Assembly (NCBI RefSeq): GCF_005887115.1
Contig: NZ_PNCJ01000007.1
Span: 173,095 to 237,094, forward strand
Direction: 5' to 3'
DNA from: Pseudoalteromonas rubra
GTDB lineage: Bacteria > Pseudomonadota > Gammaproteobacteria > Enterobacterales > Alteromonadaceae
DNA: 64,000 nucleotides
Under the pieces are notes generated by a model. It ran no database searches, was not told the DNA's origin, and saw only the letters and a program-made list of their open reading frames with translations. A program made the position numbers and the translations under genes. Shown here piece by piece: positions 1 to 9,128 of this stretch (positions are counted from its first letter, which is position 1; every line of letters starts with the position of its first letter).

Positions 1-148
1 TACCGGTTTGCTTTATCAGCACCCCTGTATGACCTTCATACCATAAAATAGTTTTAATCACGCCGGAACTATCTCCGGAAGCGGCATGCGCCTGATTAAA
101 CAATGGTAAAAGCAAAAAGAAAACAATGATAAAAAAAACCTGTTTCAT
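1..148 (-). CDS. Secreted protein, N-terminal fragment (cut by window edge)
   Basis: Only the first 49 codons lie in the window; the gene runs off the left edge. The start is an ATG at 146-148 with a GGAG ribosome site about eight bases upstream (156-159). The visible protein begins with a Lys, a long hydrophobic stretch rich in Phe, Leu and Ile, then Gln-Ala-His-Ala-Ala, which is a good signal peptidase I site. So it is probably exported to the periplasm. Nothing after the signal is long enough to name a family. It is separated from the insertion sequence by about 230 bases and is not disrupted by it. Confidence 0.6.
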   Translation of the reverse strand, partial: MKQVFFIIVFFLLLPLFNQAHAASGDSSGVIKTILWYEGHTGVLIKQTG

Positions 149-375
149 CCGGGAAACTCCTTTATTAAGTTAAATTTTCTAAGCTGAATTAGTGTTAACG
201 CACTGTTCACCATGTAAAAACTGATTAAGAAAACCATGCGCCAGAATTGTTTACTCTGCCAGCTATATCTTAGTTGGGTTAATTATAATGTGCTAAACGA
301 GCGATACTAAAATGCAACATGGAGACTGTCTTAATACTCATCTCACGACTGCCAGGGCATTTGGGGCCCCTGACT

Positions 376-393
376 GGCCTTGTTGATCAAATC
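376..393 (+). repeat. Left terminal inverted repeat of the IS element
   Basis: This 18-base end pairs with 1361-1378 with one base inserted on the right side and one or two mismatches. The 9 bases just outside (367-375, CCCCTGACT) recur at 1411-1419, about 32 bases beyond the right end. Confidence 0.7.
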
Positions 394-419
394 CAGCTAG
401 CTTAGGCAACACTACAATT

Positions 420-1334
420 TTAGCTGTTTCCCTGATATTCAGGCATACCTAGCCCAGTCATTCTATTGAGCACTTTCACTTTGATCATCGCTTCAGTGTG
501 CTGCTGATTGAATCCACGACTGACCAGCTTGTCACCCATGAGCTGTTTATACCGGTACATTGCTGTTTCCGCCAGTGAGCGTTGATGGTAGTTCACACAC
601 TTTTTCCACTCACTGCTACCTATATGCTTTGTTAAAATAACCGCGCTGTTACGAGCATGTCCATCTTCCCACAACTGCGCGTTACACCTTGGTGGGATCA
701 CTGCGTCGGCCTTTTTGGCTGCCACTTCGGCATAACAGCCTCGGGTATCATAAGCGCCATCCGCTTTTACCGAGCTGACCTTCCGGCGCAATGGTCTGAG
801 TAAGTCGCCCAGAACTTCTGAATCAGCTACGGTGATTGTTGACAATTCAGCGCCTACGATTTGGTGTGTATTTGCATCAACGGCCAGATGCAGCTTTCGC
901 CATGTCCGGCGTTTGTTTGCGCCGTGTTTTCTTGCGTGCCACTCGCCGTTTCCGTATACCTTCAAACCTGTACTATCAACCACGATATCAATGCCTCCGG
1001 AAGTACTGGAGTTTGGTCTGTAATGAACAGCCAGCTCTGCACTTCGCTTGCACAAACAACTATAAGTTGGCGTATCCAAATCAAGCTTCATCATTGATAT
1101 CAGTGAGGAAATAAAGCCTTGTGCAGCTCGAAGAGACAAGCGAAATACAGCCCGCAAAGTCAGGCAAGTCTCAATCGCCAGCTCAGAGAAATGATTAGCT
1201 CGCCCTTTACCGCCGTGATGTTGCGTATTGTTCCACCGCTTAATTGCACCCTCGGAAAACCAAAGCTGGATATTGCCTCTGGCGATAAGGGCTTTGTTGT
1301 AATCACGCCAGTTAGTGATACGCTTTTCTTTCAA
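420..1334 (-). CDS. IS5-family transposase
   Basis: A 304-residue DDE transposase that moves the surrounding insertion sequence by cut-and-paste. All three parts of the catalytic triad are visible: the first Asp in the stretch VVDSTGLKVYG, the second in ADGAYDTRG, and the Glu in RSLAETAMYRYK. The spacing and the N-terminal DUF4096-free start are typical of the IS903 subgroup of IS5. The reading frame is intact and the length is near the family norm, so the element may still be active. The start chosen is a TTG (1332-1334), because no in-frame ATG lies upstream. Its codon use does not differ visibly from the neighbours. Confidence 0.9.
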   Translation of the reverse strand: MKEKRITNWRDYNKALIARGNIQLWFSEGAIKRWNNTQHHGGKGRANHFSELAIETCLTLRAVFRLSLRAAQGFISSLISMMKLDLDTPTYSCLCKRSAELAVHYRPNSSTSGGIDIVVDSTGLKVYGNGEWHARKHGANKRRTWRKLHLAVDANTHQIVGAELSTITVADSEVLGDLLRPLRRKVSSVKADGAYDTRGCYAEVAAKKADAVIPPRCNAQLWEDGHARNSAVILTKHIGSSEWKKCVNYHQRSLAETAMYRYKQLMGDKLVSRGFNQQHTEAMIKVKVLNRMTGLGMPEYQGNS

Positions 1335-1360
1335 AATTCGGTCTCGGTGTTTGCTTTTGA

Positions 1361-1378
1361 GATCTGATCACACAAGGC
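1361..1378 (-). repeat. Right terminal inverted repeat of the IS element
   Basis: Read on the minus strand this gives GCCTTGTGTGATCAGATC, matching the left end except for an extra G and a G/A change. It lies about 27 bases upstream of the transposase start. Confidence 0.65.
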
Positions 1379-1387
1379 AAGATTAGT

Positions 1388-1774
1388 TCAATGATTTAGG
1401 AAACAACGCCCCCCTGACTTGGTTGGTATCAAGCAACGGCACTCGCTCTGCGCCTTGAAATACGTTTCGTAGACAACCAAACCAACGGCAATAAAAGGCA
1501 AAAAGAAAAACCAAATGACAAAAATAAATGTGAGCAGTGGGTCCCTTAGCTTTTGAAGTACAGAACGTTCACCCAGATTGAATTTATTATAGTAGTTTTC
1601 TTTCTCATCTAAATGCACAACAATGTTTTCGTTACAGACATAATCAGATTGAGAGCCAAAGGGACTGTCCAGCGCTTGTTCAATCGCAGCCTTCAGCATT
1701 TCCAGGCCAGCTCTATTACCAGTAATCGCTTCCCCGGCAAAAAGCTCACTATTAATCCATGGCTCTTCATTCAT
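1388..1774 (-). CDS. Small hypothetical membrane protein
   Basis: A 128-residue protein that I do not recognise. Residues 1-75 are soluble and acidic. A single strong membrane segment follows at about 80-103 (TFIFVIWFFFLPFIAVGLVV). The tail is short, positively charged and Cys-containing, and ends CFLNH. The topology suggests a cytoplasmic N-terminal domain anchored by one helix. An AGGGC sequence about 8 bases before the ATG could serve as ribosome site. The stop codon is only about 10 bases from the IS right end, so the C-terminus may have been altered when the element inserted; a comparison with an uninterrupted homologue would tell. Confidence 0.5.
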   Translation of the reverse strand: MNEEPWINSELFAGEAITGNRAGLEMLKAAIEQALDSPFGSQSDYVCNENIVVHLDEKENYYNKFNLGERSVLQKLRDPLLTFIFVIWFFFLPFIAVGLVVYETYFKAQSECRCLIPTKSGGRCFLNH

Positions 1775-1984
1775 AAATTTGCCCTATACATACTATTGAA
1801 TTCATGTCCCAACGGCATTAAAACACCATCGTGAATCGCTATGACGAGGTTAAACACTACAAAAACAAAGACTAACTGAACAAAAAATTATCACCCTATG
1901 GTGAATTTCTCAAGTATCTATGTGACTGTGGTTGATGAATTTTTTGATTCACCTGGTAAGGGCTAAATGTAAAAAACAATGAAA

Positions 1985-2014
1985 AAAGCATATCTCTGAG
2001 TCGGGATATGCTTT
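1985..2014 (-). terminator. Rho-independent terminator of the lipoprotein / LruC pair
   Basis: A perfect 10-bp inverted repeat (AAAGCATATC at 1985-1994, GATATGCTTT at 2005-2014) with a 10-base loop, followed on the minus strand by a run of T. It sits about 50 bases after the stop of the minus-strand lipoprotein gene. The rest of the 1775-2061 gap shows no gene. Confidence 0.85.
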
Positions 2015-2061
2015 GCGTTGGATTACTGTGAGTCACCACAATATGTTTCAATGATTGCGCA

Positions 2062-2637
2062 TCAGTTTATTTCCCATGTTTGCTGTTGTTGCGACCCGTC
2101 AAATTCCCAGCTGTAAACCAGCGGATCCTTATCTGTGCTGTAATACCAGATCTCAGCTTTCAATTTTTGCTCTGAATGTGGCAATACGATTTGAACGATA
2201 AGTCCATTGCTATCGATAGGCGCTCTCAAAAAGCAGGTATCATCATTTGTCAGCGTGGCTTCTTTTTGACATATATTGATGAATGCTCTGGTGTCCACAA
2301 TATTAGAAGCGACCAACACTGACACGGGTACATCGGTTTGGAAGTCGAACGTTTCATCAACGACCACAGCTTCCATGCCTTCAGCGCTGACATCCTCTTC
2401 CTCAGGCTGTGTGTCAAGGCTCTGATCTTCTCCAGTGGTATCCAGTTGCGCTTCAGTATCACTGCCCTGCTCAGCAACATTATGTGCTTGTGCCTGCGTG
2501 GCATTACTCACTGAGCCCTGAACTATGTCATTGGCTGCGTCATTATTGTTTGCCTGATTTTGCCCTTGTGACTCCCCCGACCCACCACCACAGGCTGTTA
2601 AAAATAAAGTGACTAGAGTTACAATTAACTTGTTCAT
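2062..2637 (-). CDS. Small acidic lipoprotein
   Basis: A 191-residue predicted lipoprotein. The signal is short and ends in a clear lipobox, FLTACGGGSG, with Cys16 as the lipidated residue. Residues 20-90 are low-complexity, rich in Gln, Asn, Asp and Glu, and probably act as a flexible linker from the membrane. The C-terminal 100 residues form a small domain with two Cys (NICQKE and DTCFL) that may form a disulphide. I do not recognise the domain. It lies 9 bases downstream of the LruC protein gene on the same strand and shares its terminator, so the two are probably co-transcribed and may work together at the cell surface. Confidence 0.7.
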   Translation of the reverse strand: MNKLIVTLVTLFLTACGGGSGESQGQNQANNNDAANDIVQGSVSNATQAQAHNVAEQGSDTEAQLDTTGEDQSLDTQPEEEDVSAEGMEAVVVDETFDFQTDVPVSVLVASNIVDTRAFINICQKEATLTNDDTCFLRAPIDSNGLIVQIVLPHSEQKLKAEIWYYSTDKDPLVYSWEFDGSQQQQTWEIN

Positions 2638-2646
2638 GGTCCGCTC

Positions 2647-4713
2647 CTAGTTTTTCGCTGCATTGTTGATGGTGTATTGGTGATCTGGTACGGGATTTTC
2701 AAACCAGGTTGAATATTGCGCGCCAGCTGACTGAGCAAACTCCGCAAATTGTGGGTAAGCCTCAGACATATCAGCTTGCTCAACTGGGTGATCCCATTCA
2801 GAATTAATAATCAGAGCCCAGGGCAAACCCGCAGATGTTTGATAGTACCCATTGGTTGATGAGGTATCATCGCCCTGATCCAGATAGCGAGGATCAAAGG
2901 CTTCGGTCGGCTCGTGATTTTTTAAGTGTACTTCCCATCCGCGACCGTTATTCTGATCAACAAATTGTCCATGGTAAAAACCGTCTACAGCGAAAATAAA
3001 TGGGTCTACTTTACTGTGCGTTGCGACTAGTGTGTTGTAACTGGTAGAAAGCGGGATTGTAATTTCAAAAGGGTACGGGGCCCGCTGGGTATCGCTACAC
3101 CACGCCTCGGTTCTGAAAAATTTACAACCAGGCTGAACAGGTACCATGCTTCTGGTGTCTGCAAATATAACAACAATTGCCTCAGTTCTATCAGCTTCTA
3201 AAGGGCTGCCCTTGTGAACCACATTATCCACACTCAATTCAATTTGCGCCTCATCCACATGCTGCCGAGCAATATCTTTTAGTCGTATGGCAAACGCATT
3301 GTGATAACCCGCGCCAACTGCCATAAGTGCACCTTCAATTTTGTAACGCACGACCTGATTACCAACTTGGCTGGTTGTGACACGATACCTGACAACCACA
3401 TCGTTAAAGTCATAATCGCCTTTTTGCGGCCAAAGATCTTCAAATGCTGCCGTTTTCCAGGAGGTAGAATTCTGGATCAGACTACTGGCGACGACAGAGA
3501 CGCTTATGTCTTCCACCTCGCCATTATCAATGCCGCCCATAGGTGCAATATCACGGTTGTTTGATACTCTGAACCGGGCCCACGTGCTGCCTTCAACGGC
3601 ATCAACAGGAACTGGGATAAGTACACGGTTTTCGCCAGCAACACCTTGGTACTCGCTGACCACGCGTTCTGACTGTTGGAACTGGCCATCCCCGTTCCAA
3701 TCAATCCAGGCATTCACGTAGCCCGATTTCGATAACGTGAAGGAGATCAGCGTATCGTAACCCGTCTCCAAGCTGGTTAAAAAGCTAATGCCATTGTCAT
3801 CATCTGTGGCTTTGGGCACATATTCTGCACTGACACTCTGACCAAAGAATAAGTCACCCACATTGTGACGGGCACCATTGGTACTAAGCGATGTGCCGTA
3901 GCTTTCCGGGGCATCACCATAGTCTATGGTTGGGTCTTCTGAATCATCAATAATGGGCGCAGTTGCGCAACGTGCGCCATCATTGGTGTTTGAAACTGGG
4001 CCGTAAGCGAATAGCTGGGTATTGGCTGGGTTGTTTATATCTATCTTGTAAACATGTCCGTCCTGATTACGACTGATATAGAAGTTATTCTCTACGTCAA
4101 AATATACGGCACCAAATGTCCCTGACTGACCAACGTTGCCCAGATTAACGCTAGTACCATTTAATACGTCAATGCGATGCAAATTTCCATTGCTATCCAC
4201 ACTATAAGCCAGACCGGCATTTTCATTGGGTGCGAATGCCATATCAAAAATATTCAGGTTCAGTGCACTACCATCAATGATACGTTCCGCCTGCAGATAG
4301 TCGTCGCTGTTTTCGTCGAGCGACACACGATACAACCCCAAGCTGCCACCCTTTTTATATACGTAAAAAGCATTCTCGTGAATGGCAACATCACCCACAT
4401 AGAAATTCGTATCAGGAAAACCTGACGTCATAATGGGTTCAAGTACATAGTCTTTTCCCACCCGACCAATGTCTTTGTTGCTGTAATCCCACCCGTATAT
4501 GTAGCGGTCGTGGACACTAAACCCAATACCATTGAGTTTGTTATTGGTACCGACGCTTTCAGCAAAAGTAGTGTACGAACCCGAGACCAGATTAACGCCA
4601 TACATAGTTGCGGTGTTGCCCTGGACCAAAAATGCCTTTGACGGACATGTGTCGAACGGGGCGGCAGATAGTCCTGCGGAAAAAACGCAGGCTCCAAACA
4701 GTAGCTTTTTCAT
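2647..4713 (-). CDS. LruC-domain secreted surface protein
   Basis: A 688-residue exported protein. The chosen ATG (4713) has a GGAG site 6 bases upstream and gives a normal signal peptide (MKKLLFGACVFSAGLSA); the longer frame starting at 4767 would bury it. Residues 25-260 resemble a beta-propeller-like region found before adhesion domains. Residues 270-420 contain a GEVED motif typical of repeats in secreted marine proteins (YGDAPESYGT ... NGEVEDISVSV). Residues 430-680 match the LruC domain, recognised by AFEDLWPQKGDYDFNDVVV. LruC proteins are named from Leptospira surface lipoproteins; their molecular role is not settled. No catalytic motif is visible. It forms a probable two-gene operon with the lipoprotein at 2062. 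Confidence 0.75.
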   Translation of the reverse strand: MKKLLFGACVFSAGLSAAPFDTCPSKAFLVQGNTATMYGVNLVSGSYTTFAESVGTNNKLNGIGFSVHDRYIYGWDYSNKDIGRVGKDYVLEPIMTSGFPDTNFYVGDVAIHENAFYVYKKGGSLGLYRVSLDENSDDYLQAERIIDGSALNLNIFDMAFAPNENAGLAYSVDSNGNLHRIDVLNGTSVNLGNVGQSGTFGAVYFDVENNFYISRNQDGHVYKIDINNPANTQLFAYGPVSNTNDGARCATAPIIDDSEDPTIDYGDAPESYGTSLSTNGARHNVGDLFFGQSVSAEYVPKATDDDNGISFLTSLETGYDTLISFTLSKSGYVNAWIDWNGDGQFQQSERVVSEYQGVAGENRVLIPVPVDAVEGSTWARFRVSNNRDIAPMGGIDNGEVEDISVSVVASSLIQNSTSWKTAAFEDLWPQKGDYDFNDVVVRYRVTTSQVGNQVVRYKIEGALMAVGAGYHNAFAIRLKDIARQHVDEAQIELSVDNVVHKGSPLEADRTEAIVVIFADTRSMVPVQPGCKFFRTEAWCSDTQRAPYPFEITIPLSTSYNTLVATHSKVDPFIFAVDGFYHGQFVDQNNGRGWEVHLKNHEPTEAFDPRYLDQGDDTSSTNGYYQTSAGLPWALIINSEWDHPVEQADMSEAYPQFAEFAQSAGAQYSTWFENPVPDHQYTINNAAKN

Positions 4714-5033
4714 GTGACTCTCCAACGCTTTGATTTGCTTGTAGAGAGATTGCAAGCATAAGGCCAATTTTAAAAGCTTGATTTTAAATCACTTTTACTT
4801 TTTCAATTTATGTTATTGCAATACGCAATGCAGTATGAAAATCGGAATAGGAAAAACACGGCAAGTTCATGTTCAGATATGCTGATGGTCAGGAATTTCG
4901 AGACGAGTAAGACAATACCTCCAATTTCATTTGGTCATACTACTGCTGAAAGCACACCAATAAAAAAGGTGGTAAATATTACCACCTTTACACATTATTC
5001 AGAGTGCATGTGGCACCCTAGGCTTGATCTGCC
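4714..5033. other. Intergenic region with terminator; no gene seen
   Basis: The 320-base gap between the LruC gene and the large lipoprotein gene. It must carry the LruC promoter in the AT-rich stretch around 4770-4830, but I cannot fix the boxes. It also holds the hairpin terminator of the upstream minus-strand gene (4962-4989). I see no supported coding sequence on either strand. Confidence 0.6.
4962..4989 (-). terminator. Rho-independent terminator of the PQQ-repeat lipoprotein gene
   Basis: An 11-bp perfect stem (AAAGGTGGTAA at 4965-4975, TTACCACCTTT at 4979-4989) with a 3-base loop, followed on the minus strand by T residues. It lies about 45 bases after the stop at 5034. Confidence 0.9.
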
Positions 5034-7937
5034 TCATTTACCAGGCGCAACATTAACGGCCGCAACCTGTGTGCCACTACTAATCACTAACACCCCTTCT
5101 TTACCCAATGAAAGCTGGCCACCCAGATCATACTCCCAGTCAACTTTTTTCGTTCTCAGGTTCAGAGCGTAGGTTTTGCTAAATGAAGCAGCGAATATAT
5201 GACTTGCTGTCAAAACAATATTCGACTCTATATTTTGGTCTGGCATCCAGTCCCAAACGAGCTCACCATTAAATTCATCGAAAACTTTAAGCTCATTGCC
5301 ATGTACCACCACTACCAGCCCGTTGCCTACGGCTGGCATCTGATAGATAGTGTAAGACGATTTGGAAGTCCAACGTGCTTTTTGGCTCTCAATATCATAG
5401 CTTGCCAATGTATTACCGTAGGTGATCACATTGTTTTGTGATCCCAGTACAACAGTCTGTGCAATTTCATCGGCTTTAATCGAAAACAGGACATCACCAT
5501 TGTCATGATCCAAGGCTTTGATATCGCCGTTGTAGGGCACCAGCACATAGTCCTCATTCACTGCAGGCTCCCAGTTATCGGACCACTCACCCAGACCTTC
5601 CCACAAATATTCACCTGTTAAAGCATTAAAACTCTGCATTCCACCAAAGTAACCGCCATTCATATAGGCACGCTCTTTAAATATTGTGGGGGCACTATAT
5701 GTAGGCCACTGCGAGCCATGCTCACCACGAAACACCTGTTCCCCCGTTTGCGCATTGAATGCCCACAGCGCAGTGTCCTCATGTCCACCAGTGTGCACAT
5801 AAACAAGATCATTGCCAAAGCTTGGCGCGCTGATATCACCTGAAACAGCATCATTGAACCACTGCTCTGCGCCTGTGGTTATATCCAGAGACATTACCCT
5901 GCCATTACCTGTTACAAACACCTGGCCTGCGGCAATGGCTGGTGAAGATACGCTATACTCAAAGGACTGTGTCCATCGTGGCGTAAAATCCGCAGCATTT
6001 AGCATCATGGCCTGATAACCATTGTGGCTGGCATTACCCTGGACCATTCCCCAGTCCCCAATCACAGGAATGGATTGTGCGTCATTCAGGTCCGAGCCAG
6101 CATACACTTCATGTGCATTGGTATAGCCATCATTGTCATTGTCCAGGGTTGCATCTTTCATATCATTAGGGTTCAGGCCCGCATTAATCTCAACCTGGTC
6201 TTTGATACCATCATTGTCTGAGTCTATCGACAACGGGTTGGTGAACCACTTCAGGATCTCTATTGAATCACTGAGACCGTCACCATCACTGTCGGTAGCG
6301 ATGGGAGATGTACCATATTCATTAATTTCCTGAGAATCAGACAAGCCATCTCCATCGGTATCTGCCAACACCGGTGACGTATTTGCGGCGTACTCCTGCA
6401 GTGCGCTCAGTCCATCTCCATCTTGATCAGAAGCGGGGTCAACATCTAAGCCATAACGACGCTCCCACCATTGCGGCAGGCCATCGTGATCTCTGTCACC
6501 CTCTAAATCTATAGCATGTACTCGATTTGAGCTTGATATATATAAAATGCCATTGCTCAGCGCAAGGGTACCTGTCTCACCATAGCGCCAAACGACTTGT
6601 TTAGTATTGATATTGATAAGCTCGACTGACTTGTCGGTAGAGACAAAGATATGGTCAATAACTGGAATGATATGACCTGTTAAAGTTGCGTTTTCAGCTG
6701 GCCAGCGCCATAAAATACTGCCATCTACTTCATCTAACAGTACGATTTGATTGTCATTGATTATATATATCCCTGCATCAGATACCGCAGGATCACCTTC
6801 GAAATCACCATTGAGCGCCCAGCTAATGTTTCGTCGCTCTAAGTCAAAGTTGACCAGGCGACTTTTTTGATAGCCAATGACGTTGTTTTGATTACCAATA
6901 ACGGGCGCAGCATCCGTACTCCACCCCCTCCAATCGTAATCAGGATCTGTCACAGTGAAAATCTCTACTCCCGATAGCTTATCGACAACGGTTAATTCAG
7001 GACCTGTATAGGCAATCGCATAATCACCAGAAATTGCAGGGGTAAACTTATCGTAGTGGCTTAAATCTTTAAACCATAATTGATTACCAGTAGAACCATT
7101 GAATGCATACATCCCCCCATAGTAACCACCTGCCATGTAAACAATCTCATTTTCTATGGTCGGTGCATAGTATTCACTCCACTGATTCCCATATTCAGAG
7201 TTAAAGATCAGGCTGCCATCTATTTCGTCGAATGCCCATAAATATGAGTTCTCATGCCCACCAGTCTGCACGTACACTTTGCCATTTGCGTAGGCAGGGG
7301 GATTTAAAGAATCCCGGGTAGAGAAACTAACACTCCAAAGCTCGTCGCCAGTGTGGGCATCGAGCGTATACAGCTGCCTACCCACAGTTCTGAATATATG
7401 TCGTTCACTTGCCGTAAGAAACGCCTTTTCACTGCCCCAGCTATCTGAAAAATTAACACTCCATAATTCAGAAAAATACTGGGGGTCAACGGCTAATTTG
7501 ATACTGCCTCGGTGTTTCTCTGATTGCTGGAAGGTAGACCATAAAACAGGTTTACTATCAAATGGATAGACATCCTTGTTATTACCTACACCATCACCGT
7601 CAGAATCCACACTCTCACTGGGATCGAGTGGGAAAGCGTCATTCGCATCTTCGACACCATCATTGTCATCGTCATTATCGGCATTATTCCCGATGCCATC
7701 TGCGTCAGTATCCACGCTTTCTTTTGCATCAAGTGGAAATGCGTCAAGTGTATCTTCAACACCGTCGTTGTCGTCGTCAGTATCAGTATTGTCTGCGATA
7801 CCATCGCCATCAGTATCCAGCTGTTCGGCTTTTTCCGAAGGAATGTTTGTGCTCGCACCACCGCCACTTCCGCCGCCACAAGCGGTCAAAGTAAACATCG
7901 TGGATATTAGAATGACGGCACGTAAAATCGCGGTCAT
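5034..7937 (-). CDS. Lipoprotein with TSP3-like calcium repeats and two PQQ-type beta-propellers
   Basis: A 967-residue predicted lipoprotein. The signal ends in the lipobox LTACGGGSGGG (Cys20). Residues 40-125 hold three thrombospondin-3-like Asp-rich repeats (DTDGDGIADNTDTDDD and relatives) expected to bind calcium. Residues 135-475 form a first PQQ-like propeller with repeated LYTLDAHTGDELW and LWAFDEIDGSL blades. Residues 480-620 are a second Asp-rich block (DSDGDGLSDS). Residues 625-960 form a second propeller whose blades closely mirror the first (VYVHTGGHEDTALWAF against VYVQTGGHENSYLWAF). This indicates an internal duplication. PQQ-like blades here probably act as a binding scaffold, since I see no dehydrogenase active site. 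It is transcribed alone, with its own terminator. Confidence 0.8.
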   Translation of the reverse strand: MTAILRAVILISTMFTLTACGGGSGGGASTNIPSEKAEQLDTDGDGIADNTDTDDDNDGVEDTLDAFPLDAKESVDTDADGIGNNADNDDDNDGVEDANDAFPLDPSESVDSDGDGVGNNKDVYPFDSKPVLWSTFQQSEKHRGSIKLAVDPQYFSELWSVNFSDSWGSEKAFLTASERHIFRTVGRQLYTLDAHTGDELWSVSFSTRDSLNPPAYANGKVYVQTGGHENSYLWAFDEIDGSLIFNSEYGNQWSEYYAPTIENEIVYMAGGYYGGMYAFNGSTGNQLWFKDLSHYDKFTPAISGDYAIAYTGPELTVVDKLSGVEIFTVTDPDYDWRGWSTDAAPVIGNQNNVIGYQKSRLVNFDLERRNISWALNGDFEGDPAVSDAGIYIINDNQIVLLDEVDGSILWRWPAENATLTGHIIPVIDHIFVSTDKSVELININTKQVVWRYGETGTLALSNGILYISSSNRVHAIDLEGDRDHDGLPQWWERRYGLDVDPASDQDGDGLSALQEYAANTSPVLADTDGDGLSDSQEINEYGTSPIATDSDGDGLSDSIEILKWFTNPLSIDSDNDGIKDQVEINAGLNPNDMKDATLDNDNDGYTNAHEVYAGSDLNDAQSIPVIGDWGMVQGNASHNGYQAMMLNAADFTPRWTQSFEYSVSSPAIAAGQVFVTGNGRVMSLDITTGAEQWFNDAVSGDISAPSFGNDLVYVHTGGHEDTALWAFNAQTGEQVFRGEHGSQWPTYSAPTIFKERAYMNGGYFGGMQSFNALTGEYLWEGLGEWSDNWEPAVNEDYVLVPYNGDIKALDHDNGDVLFSIKADEIAQTVVLGSQNNVITYGNTLASYDIESQKARWTSKSSYTIYQMPAVGNGLVVVVHGNELKVFDEFNGELVWDWMPDQNIESNIVLTASHIFAASFSKTYALNLRTKKVDWEYDLGGQLSLGKEGVLVISSGTQVAAVNVAPGK

Positions 7938-8231
7938 ACAGTCTCCTTGTTATATTATTAAGTTAGCTTCCGATAACTGTTGTTAAATTTAATTGTTAAA
8001 TTATCTTTAATTTAGTTGCAGGTAGAGTTTAATTAATCGGTACAATTATATGCGAGCATAGGTGGGTACGCTACAGTTTTCAGCATATATAAAGGAAGTA
8101 AAATAAATTGAGCGAGAAATTGGGGGGTCATGAATTCTGGACTTCGATAAAAAAGAATATTGCAAATGGCTTTCAGCATTAAATCACTGGCTACTTCAAT
8201 GGCTAATTAATATAACTTAAATGATTAATTT

Positions 8232-8957
8232 TTAAGATTTGTGTACATCTTTAATCTTTAGCATGTCGTAAACTCTGTTTGCACGGGTTTCATCAAAGCC
8301 CACCTTTTGGACATACACTTTTGGATTAGAGAATGTGCCAAACAACAAATCCCAGATAGCTAAGCCATAATTTTGTTTGTGATGCATATGTTTGTGGTGA
8401 ACTCTGTGCATTTCAGGGCGCTGTAACACAAAGCCCAGCCAGTACGGCGTTTTAAGATCTGCATGTATGTAAATGTTGTACAAAGCAGCAATAATCAGGC
8501 TGACGGCAGTCCCATAGGCATCAAGGCCCAGAATAAAATAACAACACAGGGCATTCAAAAATGTGGCTGCAATACCATCAAAGGGATGCATATAAAACGA
8601 TGTAAGGGCTTCAATGCGCCTGGGACTGTGATGCAACTGATGAAAAACACGCCACAGTAAGTCAAACTTATGCATCGACCTGTGCCACCAGTAAGCAACA
8701 AAGCTGGTTAATAAGAACCCGAGCATACCCTGCAGGAACATATTGTGAGTGTTAAAGCTAAATACAGAAAGGTCTCTAAAAATATCAACAAAAATCAGGC
8801 CTGCGCCGATTGTGGTAATCGATTGAAATAAGCTGATGCACGATGCGAGGATCATCCAGCGCCTGTCACACCTGTTTTTTGACGCTGGAGCGATGATTTC
8901 CAGGGTAAAAACACACGTAAATGCTGTGATGATTATAAGTAAGGTAAGTAGTTCCAT
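8232..8957 (-). CDS. Sterol desaturase / fatty acid hydroxylase family protein
   Basis: A 241-residue integral membrane di-iron enzyme. The His clusters expected for the family are all present: HRSMH near residue 92, HQLHH near 106, and HRVHHKHMHH near 185-194. Hydrophobic segments occur at about 1-20, 33-60, 72-90 and 130-160. Members hydroxylate or desaturate lipid chains using iron and oxygen at the cytoplasmic face of the membrane. The substrate cannot be told from sequence. The gene stands alone, with about 290 bases without a gene downstream (7938-8231) and 170 bases upstream. No partner reductase gene lies next to it. Confidence 0.85.
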   Translation of the reverse strand: MELLTLLIIITAFTCVFTLEIIAPASKNRCDRRWMILASCISLFQSITTIGAGLIFVDIFRDLSVFSFNTHNMFLQGMLGFLLTSFVAYWWHRSMHKFDLLWRVFHQLHHSPRRIEALTSFYMHPFDGIAATFLNALCCYFILGLDAYGTAVSLIIAALYNIYIHADLKTPYWLGFVLQRPEMHRVHHKHMHHKQNYGLAIWDLLFGTFSNPKVYVQKVGFDETRANRVYDMLKIKDVHKS

Positions 8958-9093
8958 ACTGGCCTAATCCGTATATTCTTGCCTAAACGACACGAAAACG
9001 ATGGTTCCTAAATTAACAACATTATTATGTGGAACTTCGCTTTAAACTACAACCACATTTGCATATAGATAAATCCATGTATACTGGGCGAGC

Positions 9094-9121
9094 GGTCACC
9101 TCCTGTTGCGAAGCGGTGACC
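9094..9121 (-). terminator. Hairpin after the dehalogenase-like lipoprotein gene
   Basis: A 7-bp stem, GGTCACC at 9094-9100 with GGTGACC at 9115-9121, lies just past the stop codon of the minus-strand gene at 9129. There is no T-run, so it is either a weak terminator or an RNA-stabilising hairpin. Confidence 0.4.
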
Positions 9122-9128
9122 TGAGACA

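Larger units (their letters stand above)
376..1378 (-). mobile_element. IS5-family (IS903-like) insertion sequence
   Basis: About 1.0 kb element holding one full-length transposase gene. The ends are imperfect inverted repeats: GGCCTTGTTGATCAAATC at 376-393, and the complement of 1361-1378 reads GCCTTGTGTGATCAGATC. The right end has one extra base in the middle. The left end resembles the known IS903 end in sequence and in its distance from the transposase stop. IS903 elements normally make a 9-bp target duplication, but the 9 bases directly outside the two ends do not match. The exact right boundary is therefore uncertain. Confidence 0.8.

Noticed and set aside
832..1367. Several plus-strand frames inside the IS element
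   Set aside because: They are opposite-strand shadows of the intact transposase; none has a ribosome site.
7562..7986. Overlapping plus-strand frames rich in His, Ser and Pro
   Set aside because: They arise from the Asp-rich calcium repeats of the opposite-strand lipoprotein, whose codons stay open in other frames.
8109..8184. 24-codon frame starting TTG after AAGGAAG
   Set aside because: Too short, with a rare start and no features; the ribosome-like match is in a purine-rich stretch and may be chance.
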